This document shows, piece by piece, positions 38,280 to 46,712 of a stretch of 64,000 nt of DNA. Positions within the stretch are counted from its first letter, which is position 1. Every line of letters begins with the position of its first letter. The position numbers and the translations under genes were made by a program. A model generated the notes under the pieces. It was not told the origin of the DNA, made no database searches, and worked only from the letters and a program-made list of their open reading frames with translations. Source of the stretch: Nitrospira sp. (lineage in GTDB: Bacteria; Nitrospirota; Nitrospiria; Nitrospirales; Nitrospiraceae); contig CP126121.1 in assembly GCA_030123625.1 (NCBI GenBank), positions 1,838,179 through 1,902,178 on the forward strand, written 5' to 3'.

Positions 38280-38978
38280 CTAAAAGTTTCCCGCCACGGC
38301 AGCGCTCAATTTCTGTTGAAGCAACGGCGTCGCTTCGGCTTCATCCAACTTTTTTTGGTGCACATCGGCAGCCAGCCTGGTCTGGTATACGCCGGGCTCT
38401 TCCCCTGTTCCTGTTTTCATTCCGCCGGGGAGCGGCACGACCCCTTGCTCCGTGATCTGGACATCGGCCACACAGGCATAGTTCACATCGTCCGGCATTT
38501 TTGGCGCCGATTGGGAGGAGCTGAACAGATCGCTGATTCCTTGGATCGCGCTCAATCCCATCGAGGCCGCCGCACCGCCCATCGCGCCATAGGGTCCCGC
38601 CATGCTCGCCATGCCGGCAAGGCCTTGCATGGCACCTAATGTCGTGTTGAATGCTGATCCATAGCCGCTCGCCACCATCGCCTCGACCGGCATCTCGGGC
38701 TTCGTGATGTTGCAGTAGACGATGTTGGCCAGCACGATGTAATGCGCGCTATCCGGATCGTTCATGACTTGATACCCCTTCGCGACCAAGCGTGAGCCGA
38801 GATCATGAAACGAGACACCCTGATTATCGGATGAGTTGCGGACCTGAATGAATACTGTCTTGTGCGTGCTGGGCGGCAGGAAGAATGTGTTGCTGGAGAT
38901 GAGATCGGTATCTTTGATATTGCCGGCGTAGGCGGAGAGCGGTAGGAGCACCAGTAAAGAAACCGCCAGGTATCGCAT
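38280..38978 (-). CDS. TraT-like exported protein (first of pair)
   Basis: A 232-residue paralogue of the next gene. ISSNTFFLPPSTHKTVFIQVRNSSDNQG aligns with the neighbour, as do GYQVMNDPDSAHYIVLANIVYCN and the closing QQKLSAAVAGNF. It differs in having a standard signal peptide (LPLSAYA) with no lipobox cysteine, so one member of the pair is lipidated and the other is soluble or barrel-associated. The start at 38978 has GAGGTG upstream. The middle carries a glycine/alanine/methionine-rich hydrophobic segment (GAMQGLAGMASMAGPYGAMGG) that could cross or lie in a membrane, as in TraT. Confidence 0.87.
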   Translation of the reverse strand: MRYLAVSLLVLLPLSAYAGNIKDTDLISSNTFFLPPSTHKTVFIQVRNSSDNQGVSFHDLGSRLVAKGYQVMNDPDSAHYIVLANIVYCNITKPEMPVEAMVASGYGSAFNTTLGAMQGLAGMASMAGPYGAMGGAAASMGLSAIQGISDLFSSSQSAPKMPDDVNYACVADVQITEQGVVPLPGGMKTGTGEEPGVYQTRLAADVHQKKLDEAEATPLLQQKLSAAVAGNF

Positions 38979-39152
38979 CGACACCTCATTACGAGAGCGA
39001 CCGGATTGTAGCCAAGAGTCCGCCGAATGGCAACGGCTAAATTGATCGCACATTAAGCCTTTTTATCTAGCAGAAACGCTTGAACAATCGCCGCGCGTGG
39101 GCTAGCATGGCGGCCGGTCAAGCATTGGTCGTTTCTGCGAGGAAGACCTCGG

Positions 39153-41222
39153 ATGTCCGCTCGCCTGATTTTCCTTCTCAGCGTCACGCTGTTGACCGTG
39201 AGCTGCAACGGCGGCGACAAGCACCTTCCCTCTTCCAATCCGCCGGAGTACGATCCGCCGAAGGTCAATCACATGCCGACGCCTGCCGCGCCCTCACGGC
39301 CTCCGTCCCGACCGGCTACACCGGCGGAACTGGAATTGCTCCGAGCCAAACTCGACTCTCTTGAAAGGAGCCAGAAAGAAAAAACGGAGGAGAAGTCGGT
39401 GTCGCTCAATCAGGGCTCGCTACAACTATTCAAGGGAATCACCAGCCCCTGCGAGGCTTTGTCGAGATTAGCACAGGGACTCGGCAGTGGGCGACTCTTT
39501 GAGGGGAACGAGGGCATGGCGTTGAAGAAAGCTCTCGGACCGGACGCCGACGATATTGCGCTCAGGATGGATGAGCAACTGATGGAAGGCCTGCAACAGT
39601 CGTTCGGTCCCCGCGCGGCGGATTGTCCGATATCGGAACGCCCACGGAAGAAGAGCAATCTCTCGCAGGCGCCTCGCCTCGTATTGACCGGCCTGTCTTC
39701 GAGTCAGCCCCTCCTCTTCGCACAGACCACCATCCCTGATACCTCGCAGGAGGACTATGATGTGAGAGACCCTGGAATACAGCGCGAAGAGGCCCCTCCC
39801 GATTGGGAGGGCTACCAGACCGCGCATACCGTGACACGGATCGGCAAGGTGGAACGGCCAACGGCAGGCGTCTACGAAAGCTACGACATGGTGATTGCCC
39901 CCAAGGCGAAGCGGTGCCCGCATCTGGAAGGACCTGATCTGGAGGGAGTGGCGGAGGGGACGTTTGAGTGGTCCTTTGTGATGGCTCGAGCCACCCCCGA
40001 ACAGCCGGCGGTGCTCTATCGTCGCCACGTCGTCGCGAATCTCAAAGGGAAGGTGAGCGATGATGCGAAGGTCGACCGTGTGGACTTTGATGTCACGGTG
40101 ACGCTGCAACATATCGGCAGAGAGTTGGCGCCCTATTCTCAGTCCATCAGAAGCAGCGGCAGCTTCAGGCTCGATCTGCAAATGGAGGGAGTCCCCCAGG
40201 AATTGAGAGTCATTACGGTGTCGGGCTTTTCGGAAGGAGAGGCTCAGGCGCGAGATGTGCAACTCATCGGAACGCTGACGGCGTTGATGGCCTACTTTTC
40301 CCATGAACCGTATCACAGGGCTCAAGCGTACTGGAACAACCCGAACAGATGTGTGGAGATTGTGTTTAACCCCGCGACGAAGACACAGAGTTTCGCCGCA
40401 GACAAATCGTACCTGGTGAAGACGGAACTGCGAACCAAGAAGGAACAGGCGGTGGTTCCCGCGAAGTTCAGAGATGCGAAAGAACGGCCGAGGGAAGGCA
40501 ACGGCACGGTCTCGCCGAGAGAGAAGGAATCGCAACGTGACACGCCTGTGACGTTTACCTATCGAGCAGCGAGGACACGGGTGCGGCATAGTGGATTCAG
40601 GGTCGAAGCGGTTTCCCGCGCAGGGAAAGCGGAAGTCAAGGATAGCGAATGGGAACTGGCGGATGGGTCATATGTCTTGGAATTCGACTCCACCATTACG
40701 GCCGCCATGCCGAGCGGGCAGAATTATAGTCTTGCGGTTTCGAAGTCGACGGTACATGCCACCGTGGGGCTACAATTTATGGAAGGCCGCGGATGGGTCG
40801 GAGGGGGAATGATGGACTTTGAGACCGTGCCGATGAATCCGCCGGCAAAATGCTCGACTCGGGTGTATGGAAAGGGGATGACAACCTTTCATGTAACCGG
40901 GGGGTCGATCAGCAAAGAAAATGAGCCGTTCGCTGTGACATTGTATATCAAACCCGGGGAGACCCAGGATATCTCGGAACTTAATTGTGGATATATGCGG
41001 GACAAATCTCCGATGGCATTCTGGAATACCAACTTCTATTTTTCTCGAATGCAAACACACGACTACAATACGGGGGAGTACGAAATTGCGGACTGGACTC
41101 TGGTGCGCGACTCCGATGTGATCGCCAAAAAGACGATCACCGTGAATTGCTCGTTCAATCCCATGCAATCCTGCCGAGAGGTGACGGAATTGACGTTGAA
41201 GTCAACCGGGACATCGGAATAA
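39153..41222 (+). CDS. Large lipoprotein of unknown function
   Basis: A 689-residue exported lipoprotein: signal peptide ending in the lipobox TVSC (residue 18), then a proline-rich linker ([20 protein letters not shown]) and a short coiled coil ([16 protein letters not shown]). The rest is largely beta-rich with a cysteine scattered every 80-100 residues ([45 protein letters not shown]). No known domain is evident. It is divergent from the TraT pair. Its stop overlaps the ATG of the macro-domain gene (TAATG), so the two are translated together. Confidence 0.8.
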   Translation: MSARLIFLLSVTLLTVSCNGGDKHLPSSNPPEYDPPKVNHMPTPAAPSRPPSRPATPAELELLRAKLDSLERSQKEKTEEKSVSLNQGSLQLFKGITSPCEALSRLAQGLGSGRLFEGNEGMALKKALGPDADDIALRMDEQLMEGLQQSFGPRAADCPISERPRKKSNLSQAPRLVLTGLSSSQPLLFAQTTIPDTSQEDYDVRDPGIQREEAPPDWEGYQTAHTVTRIGKVERPTAGVYESYDMVIAPKAKRCPHLEGPDLEGVAEGTFEWSFVMARATPEQPAVLYRRHVVANLKGKVSDDAKVDRVDFDVTVTLQHIGRELAPYSQSIRSSGSFRLDLQMEGVPQELRVITVSGFSEGEAQARDVQLIGTLTALMAYFSHEPYHRAQAYWNNPNRCVEIVFNPATKTQSFAADKSYLVKTELRTKKEQAVVPAKFRDAKERPREGNGTVSPREKESQRDTPVTFTYRAARTRVRHSGFRVEAVSRAGKAEVKDSEWELADGSYVLEFDSTITAAMPSGQNYSLAVSKSTVHATVGLQFMEGRGWVGGGMMDFETVPMNPPAKCSTRVYGKGMTTFHVTGGSISKENEPFAVTLYIKPGETQDISELNCGYMRDKSPMAFWNTNFYFSRMQTHDYNTGEYEIADWTLVRDSDVIAKKTITVNCSFNPMQSCREVTELTLKSTGTSE

Positions 41223-41746
41223 TGAACCGAACGAACGCCATCATCGCCGACCTCACCACCCTGAACGTTGACGCGATCGTCAACGCGGCAAATGAATCCC
41301 TGCTTCCCGGCGACGGGGTCTGCGGAGCGATCCATCGGGCGGCCGGGCCGGAATTGTTGCAGGAATGTCGGCTGCTTGGCGGTTGCCGAACCGGCGATGC
41401 GAAGCTGACGAAGGGCTATCGGTTGCCTGCCCGGTATGTCATCCATACAGTCGGACCCGTCTGGCGAGGCGGGAAAGGCCGCGAACCGGCGTTGTTGGCC
41501 TCCTGCTATCGCCGCTCGCTTCAGATCGCGGCTGCGAACGGAATGACCACCATCGCCTTTCCAAGCATCAGCACCGGTATCTACGGTTATCCGATCGAAC
41601 TTGCCGCCAAGGTGGCGATCGATTCTGTTCGCACCGCTGTCGAGGAACTCCCCTCGATACGCGAAGTGATCTTCTGTTGTTTTTCCCCTGCCGACTTGTC
41701 GGTTTATAGACGGCTTCTCGAAAAGACCGTCGGTTCATCGCTGTAG
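41222..41746 (+). CDS. Macro-domain protein, O-acetyl-ADP-ribose deacetylase type
   Basis: A compact 174-residue macro domain that binds ADP-ribose and probably removes acetyl or ADP-ribosyl groups. Diagnostic segments are [26 protein letters not shown] (adenine and ribose pocket with the catalytic Asn and Asp), [13 protein letters not shown] and [13 protein letters not shown]. The MacroD-type spacing matches bacterial YmdB. It lacks a signal peptide, so it is cytoplasmic although coupled by TAATG overlap to a lipoprotein gene. No ADP-ribosyltransferase is seen nearby. Confidence 0.93.
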   Translation: MNRTNAIIADLTTLNVDAIVNAANESLLPGDGVCGAIHRAAGPELLQECRLLGGCRTGDAKLTKGYRLPARYVIHTVGPVWRGGKGREPALLASCYRRSLQIAAANGMTTIAFPSISTGIYGYPIELAAKVAIDSVRTAVEELPSIREVIFCCFSPADLSVYRRLLEKTVGSSL

Positions 41747-41761
41747 TAAGGAGGAATGACT

Positions 41762-42268
41762 ATGAGGGTGATCGTGGTGCGGCGGATCGTGGTCGGTCTG
41801 GTCGTCGTGGTGGCGATGATGATGCCCACTTACGCTGCGGCGGCGGACGGCAACAACGCTTGTAGTTTGGCCACTCCAGCGGAAATCCAGACGGCGCTAA
41901 GCAGTCCTATTGTGATGAATTCGATGGGTAATGATCTCTGCATGGGAGCAACATCAAACGCGAAAGTGATGCTGCGCATCGCGACGGGGCTGGATCCGAC
42001 AAGGGATCGCTCCGGCGCAAAAGAGAAGGCCGGTCTGGACATCGTCAGAAAGATGGGGGGACAAGCCGAGGCGAAGACGTTCGGTCCGATCGTGTGTTCT
42101 ACAATCCAGCCGCCTCCGGGCAAAGATCAGATGGGTTACAACACCACTTGCACGGTAAGCAAAGACACGGCGGTGGCCGGGATCGAGGTAACGGCTAAAA
42201 GCCAGAAAGACATGGTTCCGATCGACAAACTGCATCCGGTCGCTGAGAAGATAGCCGGACGCTTCTAG
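41762..42268 (+). CDS. Small secreted protein of unknown function
   Basis: A 168-residue protein with a long signal peptide (VIVVRRIVVGLVVVVAMMMPTYAAA). The mature part has ACSLATPAEIQTALSSPI, then four cysteines at spacings that allow two disulfides (NACS, DLCMG, IVCST, TTCTV). The pattern of a Cys-leading A-x-E-I-x-x-x-L helix followed by beta strands resembles DUF3558-like small extracellular domains, but I would not assign it. ATG 41762 is preferred to 41756 because AAGGAGG is then eight bases away. It follows the macro-domain gene after 15 bp in the same direction. Confidence 0.75.
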   Translation: MRVIVVRRIVVGLVVVVAMMMPTYAAAADGNNACSLATPAEIQTALSSPIVMNSMGNDLCMGATSNAKVMLRIATGLDPTRDRSGAKEKAGLDIVRKMGGQAEAKTFGPIVCSTIQPPPGKDQMGYNTTCTVSKDTAVAGIEVTAKSQKDMVPIDKLHPVAEKIAGRF

Positions 42269-42410
42269 CTCTACGCTGGAACCCGGAAAACAGCACGCGC
42301 AACATGCGCGTATCCGTTCATTTGTGATCTGACCGCTGGCTACGACCTGGCTTGCCGCAGGACCCTGAAAAAGATCCCGACAGCATCATCCGGGTATGGA
42401 TTGCCGGATA

Positions 42411-43955
42411 TCAGACCGCGGTGCCCATTCGGGACTCGTCGACGAATGTTTCCGTCGCATCGTCGATCGCCCGGCCCTGGCGGCCCTTTGCGGGCAGGAT
42501 GTAGAGCTGTTTCGCGTCGATCTTGTCTTTCTTTTCCGGCGGGAGCGCCATCTCGTACGACACCGGCCGCTGATGGTCGGCGATTTGGAGTTTTGGGTTG
42601 TAGACGCTGTTGAACTTCCACAGCATCTTGATGAAGTTGGTCTGTCCCCGCATCAAATGTCCGGCCGCGATCTTGGCCGTGCCTTTGAGCGCAGTCCAGC
42701 CAAGGTGTTTCTTGTTGAGCACCTGTTGTGTCTTGACCAACTCCTCGTAAAACTGCGGAAGCGGCAGTTTTGTCGGCATCACGGCATGTTGAATATCAAA
42801 CAGACGGTAATCCCGCGTGTGGAACTTACGGGATTCCGTGACCCAGCTCTCGGTGCCGGGGTACGGCGTGTTGACGCTGATATTCACGATCTCCGGGATT
42901 TCCAAGCACCATTGACGCACGACCTCGAACCGTTCCCGATCCCAGTCCGGATCCGCGATTAAATTGATGGCGACTGTAATACCGAGGGAACGGGCGAACT
43001 CGAGCGCCTCGAAGTTTCGGCCCAACGAGATACGCTTGCGGTGCATCTTGAGACCTTCGGCGTCGATAGCCTCCACGCCCAAGAACATGTACTGCAGCCC
43101 CAGCGTCTTCCAAAATTGGAAGACCTCCTTGTTGCGCAGCAAGACGTCCCCGCGTGTCTCCATGTAATACTGTTTCTTGATCCCTCGCCGAGCCACGGCT
43201 TCGCCGATCTCCATGCCCTGTTTGGCTTGGATGAAGGCGACGTCGTCCACCAGGAAGATGCCGGGTTCCTGCACCCGTTCGAGCTCCTCGACAGCCTTCT
43301 CGGTGCTGACCGTTCGATAGCTGCGACCATAAAACGTCCAGGCGCTGCAGAACGAACAGTCCCAGGGACAGCCCCGCGCAAATTCGACCGAGGCACAGGG
43401 GTCCAGCACCCCGATGAAGTACTTGTGCCGATTTCTGAGCAGATCACGAGCGGGACGGACATCGTCCAGGTTTTCGATGAATTGTGCCGGCGGCCCTTCC
43501 CCGCCAGGCGTGACCACTCCGGGGACTTTTGTGATCGCCTTACGATCCTGTTCGATCGCCATGAGCAGCTTGGGAGCCGCGACCTCCCCTTCGCCTTTCA
43601 GCACGCAATCGATGGCCCCGTTGCCGTGTTCCAAAAACTCCTTCGCCACGAATGAGGCGCTATGGCCCCCGACAAAGACAAACGAGTTGGGCAGTTCTTG
43701 CTTGGTCAACTTCGCCAAATCCACGATTTCCGGAACATTCGCCAGGTAATTACAGCCGAACGCCACGGCGTCGGGCTTCCAGGTCCTGATCAGTGCCTCG
43801 TAGTCTTTCCATGTATCCGCCTGCAAGTCGATCAAACGGACATCGTGTCCCGCTTGGCGGCACGCCTGCGCCACCATCTCGAGACCGAGCGGTTCCAGAC
43901 GCAGATAAATCTTGGTGTACATGAGCGGACCGGGATGAACCGCGAGGAACTTCAT
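42411..43955 (-). CDS. hpnR: Hopanoid C-3 methylase, B12-binding radical SAM
   Basis: A 514-residue cobalamin-binding radical SAM enzyme. The N-terminus MKFLAVHPGPLMYTKIYLRL and LEPLGLEMVAQACRQAGHDVRLIDLQ is characteristic of HpnR, which methylates hopanoids at C-3 in the A ring. The [4Fe-4S] motif CPWDCSFC lies near residue 195 (C-x3-C-x2-C), inside a TIM-barrel domain (FLVDDVAFI, MFLGVEAIDAEGLK). The C-terminal 130 residues are the family-specific extension. The ATG at 43955 follows AGGAGGTTGGG. No shc or other hpn genes are nearby. 3-Methylhopanoids are used as sedimentary biomarkers, and nitrite oxidisers are among known carriers of hpnR. Confidence 0.9.
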   Translation of the reverse strand: MKFLAVHPGPLMYTKIYLRLEPLGLEMVAQACRQAGHDVRLIDLQADTWKDYEALIRTWKPDAVAFGCNYLANVPEIVDLAKLTKQELPNSFVFVGGHSASFVAKEFLEHGNGAIDCVLKGEGEVAAPKLLMAIEQDRKAITKVPGVVTPGGEGPPAQFIENLDDVRPARDLLRNRHKYFIGVLDPCASVEFARGCPWDCSFCSAWTFYGRSYRTVSTEKAVEELERVQEPGIFLVDDVAFIQAKQGMEIGEAVARRGIKKQYYMETRGDVLLRNKEVFQFWKTLGLQYMFLGVEAIDAEGLKMHRKRISLGRNFEALEFARSLGITVAINLIADPDWDRERFEVVRQWCLEIPEIVNISVNTPYPGTESWVTESRKFHTRDYRLFDIQHAVMPTKLPLPQFYEELVKTQQVLNKKHLGWTALKGTAKIAAGHLMRGQTNFIKMLWKFNSVYNPKLQIADHQRPVSYEMALPPEKKDKIDAKQLYILPAKGRQGRAIDDATETFVDESRMGTAV

Positions 43956-44184
43956 CACCCAACCTCCTCGTCTATGGCACACTGGACTAAGACCCTACTG
44001 TTTCAGGATACGAGGACAGGCCGGCCCAGTGGGTTAATCGTGATGTGGCAATTAAATGCAGGAACGGATTTTGACAGAATGGAGCCGTCGGTGCAACTTT
44101 TAAGTATGCAAGACTTAAGATGATTCGTAGAAAACCTGTTCAGATCATCTGGCTTTTCTTCGACCCGGTCTTTACCATGCGGGC

Positions 44185-44493
44185 ATGTCGCCTCCCGAAC
44201 GGACCCCGCGTCAGCGCATTATCGATCTTTTGACCGATACCAGGATGACGACCGATCAACTGGCTCGGATGCTCGGTATTCCGGAAAGACAGGTGGAGGA
44301 GCACTTGGTTCATGTGGTAAAAACGGTGGCTCAGGACCATTCACGACGGTTTATCCTTGAACCATCCATGTGCTTGGATTGTGAATTTATGTTCCGTGAC
44401 CGCACAAGATTGACACGACCAAGCCGCTGCCCACAATGCCGAAGCGAAGGGATCTCCGCCCCACGTTATGGAATCGATTCTCTTGGATCATGA
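44185..44493 (+). CDS. Small HTH / zinc-ribbon regulator (COG3357-like)
   Basis: A 102-residue protein with a helix-turn-helix at the N-terminus (PRQRIIDLLTDTRMTTDQLARMLGIPERQVEEHLVHVV) and a zinc ribbon at the C-terminus. The four ligands lie in MCLDCEF and RCPQCRS (C-x2-C, 23 residues, C-x2-C). Such fusions are known as predicted transcriptional regulators, common in archaea and deep-branching bacteria. The ATG at 44185 lacks a strong ribosome site. The small lipoprotein gene follows 56 bp later. Confidence 0.82.
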   Translation: MSPPERTPRQRIIDLLTDTRMTTDQLARMLGIPERQVEEHLVHVVKTVAQDHSRRFILEPSMCLDCEFMFRDRTRLTRPSRCPQCRSEGISAPRYGIDSLGS

Positions 44494-44549
44494 TCTAGCC
44501 ACGCACACACGAAGGTGTCACGGCGGAGAGATGCCTGGAAAGGATCACC

Positions 44550-44771
44550 ATGATAACCGCACGACTTGTCCTCTGTGCCCTCTGTTTGATGCTGCTCGGT
44601 TGCTCCGACCAGAAGGCGAAGGAGCTGTTTGAAACGGCCGCCTTCGAAGAAAACCAAGGCAATGTCCCTCATGCCAGACAGCTCTACCAAGAGCTGGTGA
44701 ATCTCTACCCATCCACCAAAGTGGCGGAGATCGCTCGGGCGCGACTTGCCGATCTGGACAGCAGGCAATAA
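44550..44771 (+). CDS. Small lipoprotein with a TPR-like repeat
   Basis: A 73-residue lipoprotein. The signal ends with the lipobox LLGC (cysteine at residue 18), leaving a 56-residue mature part consisting essentially of one tetratricopeptide hairpin: KELFETAAFEENQGNVPHARQLYQELVNLYPSTKVAEIARARLADL. This resembles the first repeat of BamD/YbgF-like proteins but is far shorter, so it may be a truncated or minimal adaptor. GGAAAGGA lies five bases before the start. Confidence 0.78.
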   Translation: MITARLVLCALCLMLLGCSDQKAKELFETAAFEENQGNVPHARQLYQELVNLYPSTKVAEIARARLADLDSRQ

Positions 44772-44796
44772 CCGCTGTCGCAATGGCGGATCTGCA

Positions 44797-45630
44797 TCAG
44801 GAATTGGCGGGCGCGTCCGGCCTTCGTTGAGGAAACCACGGGAAAAACGCATTGGTCGTCGCTTGATAGGCTTTATACTCTTCTCCCCGACTTGAAAGGG
44901 CTTGCGCTTCCGTCCGCGGAATGCCCGTCAGCTTGAGCAACGCCAATCCCATTCCGATCGGCCCGATCCAAGTAAACACCCAACCCGGCGCTCCCAACGT
45001 CATCACAACGTAAGAACACCAGTGCAGCCATTCAAAAAAATAGTTGGGATGGCGCGAGTATTTCCAGAGGCCCTCGCGGCAGACGCGCCCCTCATTTCTT
45101 AGATCGGCGCGGAAGTGGGCAAGTTGTCTATCGGCTCTGGCTTCGCCGGCGACGGCCACACCCCAGATCATCAAACCGATGAGCTCAACCAACGCGGAAG
45201 GAGGACGGGGATTCCACATCAGGACCAGGAACGGAAGCGAAAAGGCCGCCACAGCCAGCGCTTGCAGGAGGAAGTAGGCGAGCATTTTAGCCGACTCCGA
45301 CTCGCCCCATTCTTCCCGCAACCGGCGATACCGGGCATCCTCCTCTTTGCCGATGACGCGATTGAAAAGAATGTGAAGACCCAGCCGTCCCGCGTAGAGT
45401 GTCACCAGCATTACGGTCAGAGCGACTCGCTCGAAACTGCCGCTTGCTTGGGTGGCGTACCACAGCACGACAAGAATCAATCCGAAACACCATCCGACGT
45501 CTCCGATCGCAGCGTTCCTGGTCTTCCGCTGTACGGCCCACAATGCCCCCATGACTACCGTCATGAACAGATAGGCCGCCAGGACGAGGGGCAGGGGGTC
45601 CGATGAAAAAATCCCGTTCTCCGGTTCCAT
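44797..45630 (-). CDS. DUF1295 / isoprenylcysteine methyltransferase-like membrane protein
   Basis: A 277-residue integral membrane protein with about six hydrophobic helices. The signature is in the C-terminal half: RADRQLAHFRADLRNEGRVCREGLWKYSRHPNYFFEWLHW, followed by GIPRTEAQALSSRGEEYKAYQ, typical of DUF1295 proteins related to steroid 5-alpha reductases and ICMT methyltransferases. The RHPNYF motif binds NADPH or S-adenosylmethionine in relatives. The substrate is unknown. It lies 13 bp after the SDR gene on the same strand, so the two are probably co-transcribed. Confidence 0.85.
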   Translation of the reverse strand: MEPENGIFSSDPLPLVLAAYLFMTVVMGALWAVQRKTRNAAIGDVGWCFGLILVVLWYATQASGSFERVALTVMLVTLYAGRLGLHILFNRVIGKEEDARYRRLREEWGESESAKMLAYFLLQALAVAAFSLPFLVLMWNPRPPSALVELIGLMIWGVAVAGEARADRQLAHFRADLRNEGRVCREGLWKYSRHPNYFFEWLHWCSYVVMTLGAPGWVFTWIGPIGMGLALLKLTGIPRTEAQALSSRGEEYKAYQATTNAFFPWFPQRRPDAPANS

Positions 45631-45643
45631 TATGCTTTATGCC

Positions 45644-46513
45644 TCACTCATAGTCCCACAAATCGACACCTCGATGCACCCGATCCTTCAACCAACTCCG
45701 AAAACCCGGTAGGGGAAACGACAAGCGCGCCTGGATTTTCTCGCAGTTCAGTGAGAGATCGGCAGGCCTCGGCGCGCCGGAATGATCACTGGCACATCCT
45801 TTCACGAGACGGTCTTGCAGTTCCGGATACCAGGGCAGCAGCGCCTGGCCTATTTCCCAGCGTGAGAGTCGTTCATGTCCCCCAAGATGGAAAAGGCCGG
45901 GCTCGCCCTTGCCGACCAACTCCCAGATCGCACGCGCAATGGCTCCGGCCGGCAACGGGCAACGATACTCATCGGCATAGAGAGTCACGCTCTTGTCGCT
46001 CTTCGCCGCCCGACACATATCTTCGACAAAACTTCGATCGCCGTTCTGTGACGTACCGGCGGTCAGAACGATTCGAACTACGGTGTGGCGGGGATTCTGC
46101 AACACCAACTGTTCCGCTTCAAGCTTGGTCTTGCCGTAGAAGTTGATAGGCTTGGGTTCATCCGTCTCATGGTACCAACCGGCCCGGCCATCGAAGACTT
46201 CGCCGCTCGATAAGAAGAGAAAGGGAATATCCTTCGAGAGTCGCGCCAGATAAGCCGTGGCGTCCACATTGATACGGCGAGCGAGAGTGGGATATTGCTC
46301 GCAATCTTTCGTTCGGCTCAAAGCCGCGCAGTGGACGACTGCATTGGGTTTCAGAAGCCGCCAAGTTCGCTCGACAGCGGCACGATTCGTGAGATCAAGA
46401 TCGGTGCGGCCGAGGCCTCGGACGTCCCAGTCAGGCGCCCAACGTGAGGCGGACTTCACACAGTACCGTCCAATCAATCCCGCCGCCCCGGTGACGATGA
46501 TACGTGGCTTCAT
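45644..46513 (-). CDS. RmlD-like NAD(P)-dependent sugar-nucleotide reductase
   Basis: A 289-residue extended short-chain dehydrogenase. It begins with the Rossmann motif VTGAAGLIGRYCV, has DLDLTNRAAVERTWRLLKPNAVVHCAAL, and the catalytic pair YGKTKLEAE near residue 130. The similarity is to the dTDP-4-dehydrorhamnose reductase (RmlD) group, but GRTDLDLTN is the only strong subgroup marker and no rmlABC genes are adjacent. It may act on another nucleotide sugar or simply bind one. Confidence 0.82.
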   Translation of the reverse strand: MKPRIIVTGAAGLIGRYCVKSASRWAPDWDVRGLGRTDLDLTNRAAVERTWRLLKPNAVVHCAALSRTKDCEQYPTLARRINVDATAYLARLSKDIPFLFLSSGEVFDGRAGWYHETDEPKPINFYGKTKLEAEQLVLQNPRHTVVRIVLTAGTSQNGDRSFVEDMCRAAKSDKSVTLYADEYRCPLPAGAIARAIWELVGKGEPGLFHLGGHERLSRWEIGQALLPWYPELQDRLVKGCASDHSGAPRPADLSLNCEKIQARLSFPLPGFRSWLKDRVHRGVDLWDYE

Positions 46514-46712
46514 AGTGCTTCCGCATCGAGCACACCATTGGAGAGAACGAAGTCAGATTGTACGACTTCAGACTGTCGGTGGGAAGATGCGATGGAGCAG
46601 ATACATTGATCGGGTAGAGATCGCGAGGGCCGACCGTCGTCATTTCCCGCGCAGCGGAGAAGTGCGGTCGAGGCTGAGAAGACGATCGCTCTCTTCGCGG
46701 ACTCTTCAATGA

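Noticed and set aside
37531..38978. TraT genes as evidence for an integrated conjugative plasmid
   Set aside because: No relaxase, type IV secretion or partition genes are present in the neighbourhood.
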